A stretch of 64,000 nucleotides of DNA. It comes from Sciurus carolinensis. Lineage: Eukaryota; Chordata; Mammalia; Rodentia; Sciuridae. The translations under genes were made by a program, and so were the position numbers. This document shows, piece by piece, positions 34,016-44,399 of the stretch. Location of the stretch: positions 43,122,998-43,186,997 of the forward strand of contig NC_062223.1 of NCBI RefSeq assembly GCF_902686445.1. Reading direction: 5' to 3'. The notes under the pieces were generated by a model. That model had not been told where the DNA came from, made no database searches, and saw only the letters and a list, made by a program, of their open reading frames with translations. Within the stretch, counting starts at the first letter, position 1, and every line of letters begins with the position of its first letter.

Positions 34016-34050
34016 AAAAATTGAAGACTTACCTGATCAAGATCTACTAA

Positions 34051-34868
34051 ACCCACTTGCTGATTGGGTTATTTGTATTCTTGGAGTAAAGTTTTTTGAG
34101 TTCTTTTTAGATTCTGGAGGTTAGTGTTCTATCTGAAGTATGTGTGGCAAAGATTTTCTCCCACTTTGTAGACTCTCTCTTCACATTGTTGATAGTATTC
34201 TTTGCTGAGAAAAAGATTTTTAGTTTGAATCTATCCTAATTATTGATTCCTGCTTCTATTTCTTGTGCTTTGGGAATCATGTTAAGGAAGTCTGCTCTTA
34301 AGCTGACATGATGAAGATTTGAACCTACTTTTTCTTCTTTGAGGTTTCAGGGTCTCTGGTCTGATTCCAAGGTCCTTGATCCATTTAGAGTTGAGTTTTG
34401 TGCAGGGAGAGAGATAGGGGTTTAGTTTCATTCTGCTGCATATGGATTTCCAGTTTTCCCAGCACCATTTGTTGAAGAGGCTATCTTTTCTCCATTGTAT
34501 GTTTTTGGCACCTTTGTCTAGTATGAGAAAACTGTATTTATTTGGGTTTTTCCTCTGTGTCCTTTATTCTGTACCATTGATCTACATGTCTATTTTAGTG
34601 CCAAATACCATGCCATTTTTGTTACTATTGCTCTGTAGTAAGAAGGTCTGGTATTGTGATGCCTCCTGCTTCACTCTTCCTGATAAGGATTGCTTTAGTT
34701 ATTCTGGGTCTCTTATTCTTCCAAATGAATTTCATGATTGCTTTCTCTATTTCTATGAGGTACATCATTGGGATTTTAATTGGAATTTCATTGAACCTGT
34801 ATAGCACGTTTGGTAGTATGGCCATTTTGACACTATTAATTCTGCCTATCCAAGAACATGGGAGATCT
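34051..34868 (-). pseudogene. L1 ORF2 piece, inverted segment
   Basis: This is antisense ORF2 between the reverse transcriptase and the C-terminus. A 66-codon minus frame (34625-34825) has '[20 protein letters not shown]' and '[20 protein letters not shown]', matching the complete copy. The rest is interrupted by stops. Confidence 0.88.
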
Positions 34869-35370
34869 CACAAGCAATCAACAGATATATGAAAAAAATG
34901 TTCACTATCTCTAGTAATAAGAGAAATGCAAATCAAAACTACCCTAAGATTCCATCTCACCCCAATTAGAATGGCGATTATCAAGAATACAAGCAACAAT
35001 AGGTGTTGGCGAGGATGTGGGGAAAAAGGTACACTCATACATTGTTGGTGGGGTTGCAAATTAGTGCAGCCACTCTGGAAAGCAGTGTGGAGACTCCTTA
35101 GAAAACTTGTAATGGAACCACCATTTGACCCAGCTATCCCACTCCCTGGCCTATACCCAAAGCACTTAAAATCAGCATACTACAGTGATGCAGCCACACC
35201 AATTTTCATAGGGGCTCAATTCACAAAAACTAGATTGTAGAACCAACCTAGATGCCCTTCAATTGATGAATAGATAAAGAAACTGGTATGTATACACAAT
35301 GGAATATTACTCAACCATAAAGAAGAATAAAATTATGGCATTTGCAGGTAAATGGATGGAACTGGAGAAT
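34869..35370 (+). pseudogene. L1 ORF2 C-terminal piece, direct segment
   Basis: A 104-codon frame (34926-35240) begins at '[20 protein letters not shown]' and carries the full zinc-knuckle-like Cys/His motif with the Trp pair intact, then '[14 protein letters not shown]'. It ends at a premature stop near 35238. The remaining C-terminal sequence to about 35370 follows in other frames. Confidence 0.88.
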
Positions 35371-35697
35371 ATCATGCTAAGTAAGATAAGCCAATCCCAA
35401 AAAACCAAAGGTGGAATGATCTCTCTGATAAGCGAATAATGCCACATAACAGGTTGGGAGGGAGGCAAGAACAGGGGAAGGATGAATTGTATAGAGGAAA
35501 AAGAGGTGTGGGAAGGGTTGGGGGAGAAGGAAAAATATTAGAATGAGATAAACATCATTACCCTATGTACATGTATGATTACACAAATGGTGCGACTCTA
35601 CTTTGTGTACAACCAGAGAAATAACAGTTGTACCCCATTTGTGTATAATGAATCAAAATAAATTTTTAAAAATATGGGAAAAGCAGAGGAAAAAGAA
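35371..35697 (+). other. L1 3'UTR of twin-primed copy
   Basis: It contains a G/A-rich tract at 35450-35530 (several GGG and GGGG runs, no TTAGGG units) and the terminal block 'gtgtataatgaatcaaaata' followed by an imperfect A-rich tail. Confidence 0.8.
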
Positions 35698-35921
35698 AAG
35701 ATCTACTAAGACCTGGTATTAAGGTGGATTTATGTTTGTACAAGGACAGACAAAGAGAAGAAGGGAAAACAATAAAGAATCGAGAAATCGACTGACACAT
35801 AATTAGTAAAATATGATAAAGGTGATAGGGTAGTGCAGAGAGGGAAAGAAATGGCCAATTTTAAAAAATGATATCAAGTCAGTTAGATGACCAGACAGAT
35901 GGAGAAAAATAGATTTTGAAA

Positions 35922-36117
35922 GCTGGGGTCCCAGTGGTGCCTATAAGCTCAGTCCCACAGGAGGCTGAGGCAGGAGGATCACAAGTTTGAGGCCAGCTAA
36001 GCAACTTTGTATGACCCTGTCTCAAAATAAAATAAAAAAGGGCTAGAGACCACAGATGTAATTCAGTGGTAGAATACCCGTGGGTTCAACCCCCCTGTAC
36101 TGAAGAAAGACAAAAAT
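35922..36117 (+). mobile_element. Dimeric B1-ID SINE
   Basis: The B1-like half has 'cccagtggtgcctataagct', 'aggaggctgaggcaggagga' and 'gaccctgtctcaaaataaaa'. The ID-like half has 'gggctagagaccacagatgt' and 'cccgtgggttcaaccccc'. It is inserted at the downstream edge of the ancient L1. Target duplication is unclear. Confidence 0.88.
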
Positions 36118-37850
36118 CTTGATCTCCCCATCTCCTCACACCATATGAAAATAAAATTGCAGATACACATTTAGATCTAGGACCCGAACCATATTTTAAA
36201 CCACCTGGACCTACCAGGTACCTAACTTTCTATCCAACGGCAGCAGAATACATACCCTTCTCAATTGTGCAGAGAACGTTTTCCAGATAGGTCCACAAAA
36301 CAAGTCTTCAAAATTTTTAAGAAGATTGAAATCATATCAAGTATTTTTTTCCAACAACAACCTATTGGTGTAACATTAGAAAATGATTGGAGGAATTTTG
36401 GAAAATTCACAAATAGGTGGAAATTAAGCAGCAAGGGCTTAAATAACTGAGGATTAAAGAAGAAATTAAGTGGGAAAGTTAAATATATCTCAAGATAAGC
36501 AAAAGTGGAAACATGATGTGCCAAATTTGGAGGAATGCAGCAAAAGCAGTTCTTAGAGGAAAGTTTATAGCAAGATGCACCTACATAAAAGAGAAGAAAG
36601 ATCCCTAATAAATCATCTAATGTTACACCTCAAGGAACTAGAACAAGAAAAACAAACTAAGCTCAAAGTTAATATAAGGAAGGAAATAATAAAGATCAAA
36701 GAATAAATAAACGAAATGGAGACTAGAAAAACAATAGAAAAGATCAACAAAAGTAAGAGTTGGTTCTTCGGAAATCAACAAACCTTCAACTAGACTAAGA
36801 AAAGAAGAGGGACGAGTCAAAGAAAGCAAATCAGAAATGAAAAAGTAAACGTTACAATTGATACCACAGAAGGATCATGAGAGATTACTAGGAACAATTA
36901 TATGACAATAAATTGGATAACCTAGAAGAAATGGACAAATTCCTAGATGCATACAACCAACCAAGACTAAATCACAAAGAAAGAGAAAACATGACGTGTC
37001 CAAGGTACATAGAAACTGAGGAGTTTTAATTTTTTTTAATTTTTCATAACGACCAATAACCAGACCAATAACGAGCAAGGAGATTGAATCACTAATTAAA
37101 AGTCTCTCATGGATAAAAGCCCAGCATGACTTCGGCTGAATTCTACCAAGCTTATATTTAAATAATAATACTTAAATAATACTTTAATAAATAGTATTTA
37201 AATAATAATTATTTGAGAAATAATACCAATCCTTCTCAAATTCTTCCAAAAGATTGAAGGAGCACTTCCAAACTCATTTTATAAAGACAGTGTTAGTCTG
37301 TCTCCAAATCCAATCAAGGACACTATAGAAAAGAATTCCAGGCCAATATCCATGATGAATACAGATCCAAAAAACTCCAACAAAACACCAGCATGCTGAA
37401 TTCAAAGCACATTGAAAGGATCATCGACCACGATCAAGTGGAATTTATCCCTGGGATGCAAAGAGGATTCCATGTGTGCAAATCAATAAATGTGATACAC
37501 CATATTAACGAAATAAAGGACAAAATTCAAAACCATACAGAATCAATAGATTCAGAAAAAAATTTGATAACATTCAACATCCTTTCCTGATTAAAACTCT
37601 CAACAAATTAGGTATTGAAAGAATGTACATCAACACAATTCGTATATAACAAGCCCACAGCTAACATCATACTCAATGGTGAAAAATTGAAACCTTTTCT
37701 CTCAGAACAGTTTCTATTGTCAACAAAATACTTGTTCTTGCTACGTCTATTTAATATAGTCCTGGACGTCCTGGACAAAGTAATTAGGCAAGAGGGAAAT
37801 AAAAAGTATTTCTATAAGTCCACTTTCTGTTATGATAATGAAATACCAGT

Positions 37851-38240
37851 GTGAGGATACTTTATAAAGAAAAGGGGTTTGTCTGGCTCACAGTTCTGAA
37901 GGTTCAAAGCATAGCATTAGCCTCACTTCTGTTCTGATGTGCACCTCATGGTGTATGGCATCCCAAAGATGTGAACACGTGCAAGAGGAAATGATCCATT
38001 CTGTCAAGACTGGGAGGGGCCAGATTTGCTCATCATAAAGATCCTCTCTTGAGCACTAACTCGGGGTCCCATGAGAACTACCTTAATCCATTCTGAGGGA
38101 AGAACCCACAATGACCTCCCACTAGGATCCAGCTCTTAAAAGGTCCCATCACTTCAGTGCCATCCCACTAAGGACCAACAGCTGAATTCTTGGAGGACAA
38201 ACCAGACCCAAATCAGAGCAGTATCCAAACTGGAAAGGAA
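37851..38240 (-). repeat. MaLR (MST-like) LTR
   Basis: The plus strand shows 'actttataaagaaaaggggt', 'tttgtctggctcacagttct', 'ggtcccatgagaactacctt' and 'acctcccactaggatccagc', the antisense pattern of MST/THE1-type MaLR LTRs. It lies exactly in the ORF2 reverse transcriptase region of the ancient L1, so it is younger than that L1. Confidence 0.65.
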
Positions 38241-38296
38241 GTTAAAATTTTTTTTTTCATGGATGATGTGATATTATACATAGAAAACCCTGAAGG

Positions 38297-38387
38297 GGGT
38301 CTGGGGATATAGCTCAGTTGGTAGAGTGCTCGCCTCACAAGCACAAGGCCCTGGGTTCAATCCCCAGCACTGCAAAAAAATAAAATA
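38297..38387 (+). mobile_element. ID SINE with tRNA-like promoter
   Basis: The sequence 'ggggatatagctcagttggt' holds a good A box and 'ccctgggttcaatccccagc' a good B box, followed by an A-rich tail with AATAAA-like units. Imperfect 12-bp flanks (about 38285-38296 'aaaccctgaagg' and 38388-38399 'aaacactgaagg') mark the insertion. It would score as a tRNA (Val- or Ala-like) in a scan, but the anticodon stem pairs poorly and the tail shows it is a SINE. Confidence 0.92.
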
Positions 38388-39255
38388 AAACACTGAAGGT
38401 TCTACTAAAAACTCTTAGAATTAATACCTTCAGTTAAGTTGTAAGACACAAAACCAATATACGAAAGTCAGTATCATATCTATATACTAATAATGAATTA
38501 TCTGAAAAAATCAAGAAAACAATTTTATTTATAATAGTTATAACAAAAGCTTACAAAGGAATAAATTTAACCGAGGAGGCAAAAGATCTGTATGCTAAAA
38601 ACTATAACTATGACAGAAATGAAAGAAAACACACAAAAATTTAAAATTTCATGCTCATGGATTGAATAAATTAATATTGTTAAAAATGTTCATAATACCT
38701 AAAGTGATCCAAAGATTCAATGTAATCTTTATTGAAATTCCAATCACTTTTTTTCACAGATTTAGAAAAAATCATATGGAACCACAAAAGACCCCAAAAA
38801 GGCAAAGCAATTTTGAGCAAAAAGAACAAAGCCAGATACATCATATTAGCTGGTTTCAAAATGGGCTACGAAGCTAGAGTCATCAAAATAACATGGTACT
38901 AACATAAAGGTAGACACATGGGCCAAGGAAACAGAAGAGTGAGCAGGAAATAAACCCACACATTTTACTGTCAGTTGAGTTTCCACAAAGATGCCAAAAC
39001 CCCACAATGGGAACGGGATTGTACCTTTGAGAAATTTTGCTGGGAAAACGAGCTATCTATAGGCAGAAGAATGAAAATAGACCTTCAGCCTACATCATAT
39101 ACAAAACTAAACTCAAAATAGATTAAGAACATAATAGATTAAAGACTGAAATGTAAGTCCAAAACTATAAAAGTTCTAGGAGAAAAGAAGTGGGGGAAAA
39201 CTCTGTGACATTGGTTGGGCAATGGTTTTTTTGGCGGTGACCCCAAAAGGACAGG

Positions 39256-39600
39256 CAAGCTAATGGAGGCTGGAGATGGGGAGACTGGGGAAATGTTGGG
39301 CAAAGGACATCCTGGTAGACAGGATGGATTAGTTCAAGAGATCTATTGAATGTCATGGTGACTATGTAGGTCATGGTGACATACATAAAATATACTGTAC
39401 ACTTGGAAATTGCTTAGAGTAGATTTTGAATGGTCTCATCACACACATACACACAATAAAAGTAGGTAAGGAAATACATATTCAATAGCTTGATTTATCT
39501 TCCCACCGTGTATACATATATCAAAATACCATGTAATACACTATAAATATATGCAGAACTTTTAAACATTTAAATGTGAAATGCAAAACAATTTTGTGGA
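39256..39600 (+). repeat. LINE-1 3'UTR
   Basis: The order 'aatggaggctggagatgggg', 'gacatcctggtagacaggat', 'gatctattgaatgtcatggt', 'ctcatcacacacatacacac' and 'atatcaaaataccatgtaat' is the 3'UTR of L1M-type elements in plus orientation. It directly follows the ORF2 of the second ancient L1, but with part of the ORF2 C-terminus skipped, which suggests a deletion or a separate copy. Confidence 0.7.
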
Positions 39601-40600
39601 AGAAATCATGATGATATCTTCATGACTTTGGAATAAGCAAAGATTTCTTAAGTATGAAAAAGTTGCCAATCCATAAAAGAAAGATTTTATAAATTAAAAT
39701 TAATATCTTGTTCAACAAAAGACAGTGGGGAGATATTATACTGGGGAAAAAAAACAGTGAGAGAAGGGATTTGATACACCCAAGTTCATCAATGCATATA
39801 TTTAATGAAGTCCTCATCGTAGCCAGGAAATGACTTTTGATTTCTATAAATTCATTTAAAAAAGGTAAATGGAACATAACTGGCTTGAATAGATGATTCT
39901 TTAAAAATATATCAAAAGGTCTAATAAGCGTATGTTTGATCTCACTACCCATTGAGGAAGTGTGCTATCACTACATGCCCACCCTCAGGGATGGCTTCCT
40001 GAGTGTGGGGGAACCCCACACACAGGGCTCACGCTTAAAGGACCCCTGCCTTAGTTTAATGCTTCACTGTCGCTATGAAATTCTTAATGATTTCAAACGA
40101 GTCCCATTTTTTATTGGGCACGGTTTCCCACAGTTACAGAAGCATTCTTGCTCTTCATAATGACTACAATGAGCAGACAGGCCATAGAAAATGCTGGAGA
40201 AGATGTCGAGCAACTAGAATTTTCATACACTGCTGGTGGGGGTGGGAAGTGGCCCAACTACTTTGGAAAACCATTGAGCAATATCTATAAAGTGAATATA
40301 GGTATAACAAGTAACCTACTTCCATTCCTAGGTATATATTAAAAATGTGTATTTATGCTCATCAAAAGATATGTACAAGAATGTTTATAGTAATAGTATT
40401 CATTATATTCCCAAGCCAGAAACAACCAAAAGGTCAACGAATGGTAAAATGGATAAATACACGTTGTCATATGGAAGTAGAATACCATACATTGCTGAGA
40501 CTAAAATGTAATATGAATGAATCTCACCACACAAACTGAGTGAGTATATGATTCCAACCATGAAAAGCCCAAAAGCAGGCAGAAATGAGATAATTGTTTT
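39601..40600 (+). repeat. Third ancient LINE-1, ORF2 C-terminal end
   Basis: L1 text returns at 'ggaataagcaaagatttctt' and 'ccataaaagaaagattttat' (39630-39780), then at 40160-40600 with 'ggagaagatgtcgagcaact' and 'actgctggtgggggtgggaa', the Cys/His-containing C-terminus, to 'aagcccaaaagcaggcagaa'. About 39940-40155 is not L1 and may be an old DNA-transposon fragment ('aatgcttcactgtcgctatg'). Confidence 0.7.
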
Positions 40601-40659
40601 AGAAGTCAACATAGTCCTGAGCGGGGAGTAGAGATGGGAAGGGAGTTTTGGAGGAGTTC

Positions 40660-40765
40660 AGAGTGCTGGCCCTCTTTGGGAATGGTTGCTGGGAAGATTA
40701 AATGAGATAATGTGTATGTTGTTCAGAACAAGGAAAGAATAAATAGTTGCTGCTGTTGCTGCTCT
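40660..40765 (+). repeat. MIR SINE, 3' part
   Basis: The blocks 'tgctgggaagattaaatgag' and 'ataatgtgtatgttgttcag' followed by 'aataaatagttgctgct' are the MIR right half in plus orientation. Confidence 0.6.
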
Positions 40766-40837
40766 TTTTGCCCAATTCTCTTCAGGCCTTGGTCACTCTT
40801 TCTTGAGGAAATGGAAATAAGAAATCACAGTATATTA

Positions 40838-41335
40838 ATTTTTTAATTTTGTAATCTGTTTTAATTAGTTACACATGAAAGTAGAATGCACTTTGATACA
40901 TCATATATAATGGAGTACGATTTCTCATTCTTCTGGTTATACACGATATAGAATCCTACTGGTTGTATAGTTATATATGTACATGGGGTAATAATGTCAT
41001 TCTACTGTCCTTCCTATCCCCGTAGACCCTCTCCTCCCTTCACTACTCTCTACCTAATCTAAATTAACTCTATTCTCCCCTAGCTACCACCCCCATTGTG
41101 AATTAGCATCTGCATATCAGAGAAAACATTCATCTTTTGGTTTGGGGGATTGGCTTATTTTGCTTAGCATGATATTCTCCAGTTCCAGTTATTTACCAGC
41201 AAATGTCGTAATTTCATTCTTCTTTAAGGCTGAGTAATACTCGAACATATATATAGGCTGGTTCCATAGTTGAGCTATTGTGAATTGAGTTGTTATAATC
41301 ATTGTTGTGGCTGCATCACTGTAATATGCTGATTT
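40838..41335 (-). repeat. 5'-truncated rodent LINE-1, 3' end
   Basis: The plus strand reads the antisense L1 3'UTR and the ORF2 C-terminus: 'taattagttacacatgaaag', a C-rich block at 41020-41100, 'ggggattggcttattttgct', and at 41270-41330 the complement of the '[10 protein letters not shown]' peptide (a 70-codon minus frame at 41189-41401). The 3'UTR has a C-rich (sense G-rich) tract but no telomere-like units. It is an older subfamily than the complete L1. Confidence 0.82.
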
Positions 41336-41345
41336 AAAAATACCA

Positions 41346-41820
41346 TCTTGCTGCATCCTTAGGAGCTGAGACTTGGTTTTCACAAAGTCCTTTCGCCCCA
41401 TGTGCTTTGCACATACTAATACTCGAACAGAAAAGAAAATCAGAGGCAGGAAGCTCGTGCTCTGAGAGACTCTCCTTTAATCAATCCGATTTCAAATCAG
41501 AATCAAGTGTGTTTCCAAATGGTCTCTTCTTCAGAAAAGCATTTGGTAGGTGGTCCAGAAGGAAGCCCCTTTCTAGGTCGAAGGGTCTCCACAGTGCAGT
41601 ATTTTTTTTGCTGGAGTGCTTCAGTCCCCTTAATAACCCTTTCTGTGCTTCACCTTTTGGGAATTCCAATACTGATAAAGCTAGTTCTGTTCTTGTGTTT
41701 TCTTGGATATTTGCCAAGCTAATCTACCAACATTGAAGAGTATTATGAATTTAAGCCGCACGGAAAGGAAGAATAATTTTATTCTATCTGTAAGGCTTAG
41801 GGTCAGTACTGCCTTTATAA

Positions 41821-41821
<1 letters not shown>
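41346..41821. other. Unique sequence
   Basis: No repeat is recognised. A 109-codon plus frame (41407-41736) and an opposed 78-codon frame overlap and shadow each other; neither protein is familiar. Confidence 0.3.

Positions 41822-41860
<39 letters not shown>
41822..41860. repeat. (TG)n microsatellite
   Basis: About 18 uninterrupted TG units. Long pure CA/TG tracts are usually length-polymorphic. Confidence 0.97.
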
Positions 41861-42029
41861 CAGTAGGTGCCAAATAATAGTTTTTCTATTCACCGTGATT
41901 TTCCCCCCACATTACCAAATCTTTGAACTATTTATTCTGTTAAGTTGGCTGAGGAACCTCGCCAGAAACTGCTATTAGGAAGTCAATCTCACTTACCCCC
42001 AAGTGACGAAAGGACTCTTGAAGGGTGGT

Positions 42030-42185
42030 TTTTTTCTGACATTTTTTAAGCCTTAAAATAAATTCTCACTTTTGCTTCTCTTGTGGAATGGAGATAAGGA
42101 AACGAAGTTCCAAAGAGATTAAGTCATTCGGTCATAGTAGGCGATGGGAACAGAACTAGAATCTGCCATAGGGCTAACATTCAGC
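42030..42185 (-). repeat. MIR SINE remnant
   Basis: The plus strand has 'gagataaggaaacgaagttc', 'caaagagattaagtcattcg' and 'cagaactagaatctgcc', the antisense MIR core. Confidence 0.6.
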
Positions 42186-43800
42186 TTTTAAGGTTTGAAT
42201 TCAAGTTAAAACTGATGAGGTACATGAAGAGCTGAGAGTTGAGGTCTATATTACTTACAACTCAGACGGAGTAACTGTTACCTTGTGAATCTGCAGCATG
42301 TCAGGGGCAGAGAAAGGAATGTGGGCTTTGCTTCCTTTGAATCAGCCTCTAAGCAGCCAGGATGAGAGGGGGGTCCATCACTGCCTGACATGGGAAGGAA
42401 TTATCCCTGAGAATCTCTAATCACCAATGCCAAGTCTTTCAATTTTACTCATCTTCAAAAACTAAGAAGGTTAATAAGGATTAAGCTTCAGGGGTCAGAT
42501 TAGAGTTGAGATTCCTAGGGCTTGCCAACAAGAAGTTGTTCTTAATTTCAATAATTTCATGAGCATGCCCTGGAGACTTTGGAATGGCAGAATCAATAGC
42601 CACCAGATGGAGGGGAGGGAGAGTTTTTCTCATCAGTACGGCTATTGATGTCATGCCAGTTATGGTGACTCAGTTTCCCTGTGTATCCAGGCACCTTCTC
42701 TTCTTCTCTCCTGAGAAAATATTTTCCTTTCCTCTAATCCTGTTCCTTTCCAATTCTTCATCTGCTGAAAAATATCCAAAAGGTTCTCTTGATATGTGCT
42801 TCCACTCCAATAAACCCATATTTCTTTTCAAGTCTCAGAGTGAATCGATTTTCCTAAAAAAAATGAGAGGAAATGAAGCAGATCTTTTTGAAGCTTTTAG
42901 GAGTTAGCACCACTTGCGTGTAGAATTTGCAGAATGAGGACTGTCAATCCCTGTTGCTCTACCAGTCATTTTTCCTGTGTGGTAGGGGAGCATGGATGAA
43001 CCAGTTTCCCAGAGGGAATCAAGATGAATGCTAGGACATGAGCTACCAGGCAGACGGAGCCAGATACATCACAAACTGAAGCTTTCAGCAAGCAGCACCT
43101 TGCCACCTCAGCTCGCTCTCCTGCAAAACGGATGAACTAATAGTAATCCTTGATGTCTGTGGGGAATAAGTGAGATCACAGATATGAAGCCAGCAGGGAG
43201 TACAAGGACTGTGTGCACATCAGTTTACCACAGCCATTGCTGTGTGGTTGTTAATCTTCTTGGGGTGGTTGGATGGCAGAGGAGTGGAAATATTTCCACT
43301 TGACAGAGGAGGAAAGCAATTCCCATCAACGGGCCAATTTAGCCCCACATCACGAGGGAGAGCTCACGTCTCCAGCTTCTTCATCTTTTTCTTTGACGTG
43401 GAGCCAAAACCTCACTGGAGCTTACCATCTTGCTAATGACAGCTCCAATCCAAGTCCCCGAGGGCCCAACTCAATTGCTTCCTCAGCTCAGAAACTAGAT
43501 CACATTCTTCATTTATGTTTTCTTGATACCCGGTGAACCAAATTCTGCTGTTATTTCTCCCGGGAGTTGGCAAGATCTGTTTTTAAATAGTCCTCCTGTG
43601 ATGGAAAGGACACTGACCTGTGGAATTGGAGGTCTGGGCCTCTCTCTGAGAGGCAGCCGGACAAAGGGTCTGGAAAGACTTATAGGGTAGCTGTAGCTCG
43701 CTTTGCCCAAGACGTCCTCTGCATGGATGGAGTTACAGGCTAATTATTATTAGCACCACTTTTCACTCTGAAAACTGTCTCAGTCTGGGTTTTAATTTAT
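42186..43800. other. Mostly unique sequence
   Basis: No gene is supported. Frames of up to 107 codons (42584-42907) are unfamiliar. Weak MIR-like phrases occur around 43100-43200 and 43280-43340. Confidence 0.3.
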
Positions 43801-44065
43801 ATGATTATCCTAACCTTGGAATCAGAATACCTAGAATCAAATCCCAGGTTTAATAAGTACTTACTGTTTGCCCACCAACCCACTCCACCTTTCTGTCCTA
43901 TTTCTTCTGCTCTAAATGTAGATAATAACAATAACAGGAACTATTCTTGGGACAGTACTGAGATTCTATGTGTTAATACCTACAAAGTGCTCAGAATAGT
44001 GCCTGTCACCGAGCACATACAAAACCAGGACAAGTCACTACTATTGTTCTCTTACCAGAAAAATC
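43801..44065 (+). repeat. MIR SINE
   Basis: The segment has 'cttggaatcagaatacctag' and 'aatcaaatcccaggtttaat' (tRNA-like head), then 'aaatgtagataataacaata' and 'aaagtgctcagaatagtgcc'. It covers the element almost end to end in plus orientation. Confidence 0.75.
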
Positions 44066-44399
44066 AATGAACTCTCCAATCCTATGGGTTCCATTTATAC
44101 ATTTGTTAAAGGAGAATCGCCACGTAGGCCCTTCTTATTTTATAAAGTTTTTTTTTAGGATTCAGAGGAAATAATGTTAAAACATAAAATAAATTATGAT
44201 TTAGGATTTTATTGTTGTTATTCTGGCAAAGAGCTTTGCAGTAAAAAATGGAGTTCACATGTCCCTATAGTTAGTCTTGCTGCTATAATAAAAAATAAAA
44301 ACAAAATGGCTTGCTAGTTTTTCCAGTCTATTTGGTTTAAAGTGAGGCCTTATTGCTTTAACTTTCATTTACTGACTATTAATTATTTTTGAGCACTTC

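Larger units (their letters stand above)
34051..35697 (+). mobile_element. L1: Twin-primed (5'-inverted) LINE-1 insertion
   Basis: Flanked by 12-bp duplications 'aagatctactaa' at 34039-34050 and 35698-35709. The 3' part (34869-35697, plus) holds the ORF2 C-terminus and the 3'UTR. The 5' part (34051-34868) is L1 ORF2 in the opposite orientation. Measured against the complete L1, the inverted piece corresponds to about 13064-13881 and the direct piece to about 13026 downward, so some 37 bases are lost at the join. This is the classic product of twin priming, where both target strands prime on one L1 RNA. Confidence 0.92.
30290..36170 (+). repeat. Ancient LINE-1 (ORF1-ORF2), host of several insertions
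   Basis: This is an old, heavily mutated L1 in the plus orientation. ORF1-like text runs to about 31600 (e.g. 'aaaccaaagacaagagaaaa' and 'agttcttcaggcaagaggaa'). The endonuclease region is at 31680-32230 ('caccatggtgagagacttta'), and reverse transcriptase-derived sequence reaches 33810 and again 35710-35920. Frames are all short. It is interrupted by a MaLR LTR (30501-30935), a B1-ID SINE (about 33821-34015), a twin-primed L1 (34051-35697) and a second B1-ID SINE (about 35922-36117). Outer boundaries are approximate; a HAL1-type (ORF1-only) relative could account for the left part. Confidence 0.7.
36175..39255 (+). repeat. Second ancient LINE-1, ORF2
   Basis: This is plus-strand L1 ORF2 from the endonuclease region (36230-36520) through the reverse transcriptase. 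A 65-codon frame at 37393-37590 keeps '[20 protein letters not shown]' and '[18 protein letters not shown]'. The catalytic region near 37840 is split by a MaLR-like LTR, and L1 text resumes at about 38255 ('ggatgatgtgatattataca'). An ID SINE sits at 38297-38387. The element reaches about 39255. Frames are fragmented. Confidence 0.8.

Noticed and set aside
38297..38375. tRNA gene (Val-like anticodon)
   Set aside because: Good A and B boxes but poor anticodon-stem pairing, an A-rich tail and flanking duplications: an ID SINE.
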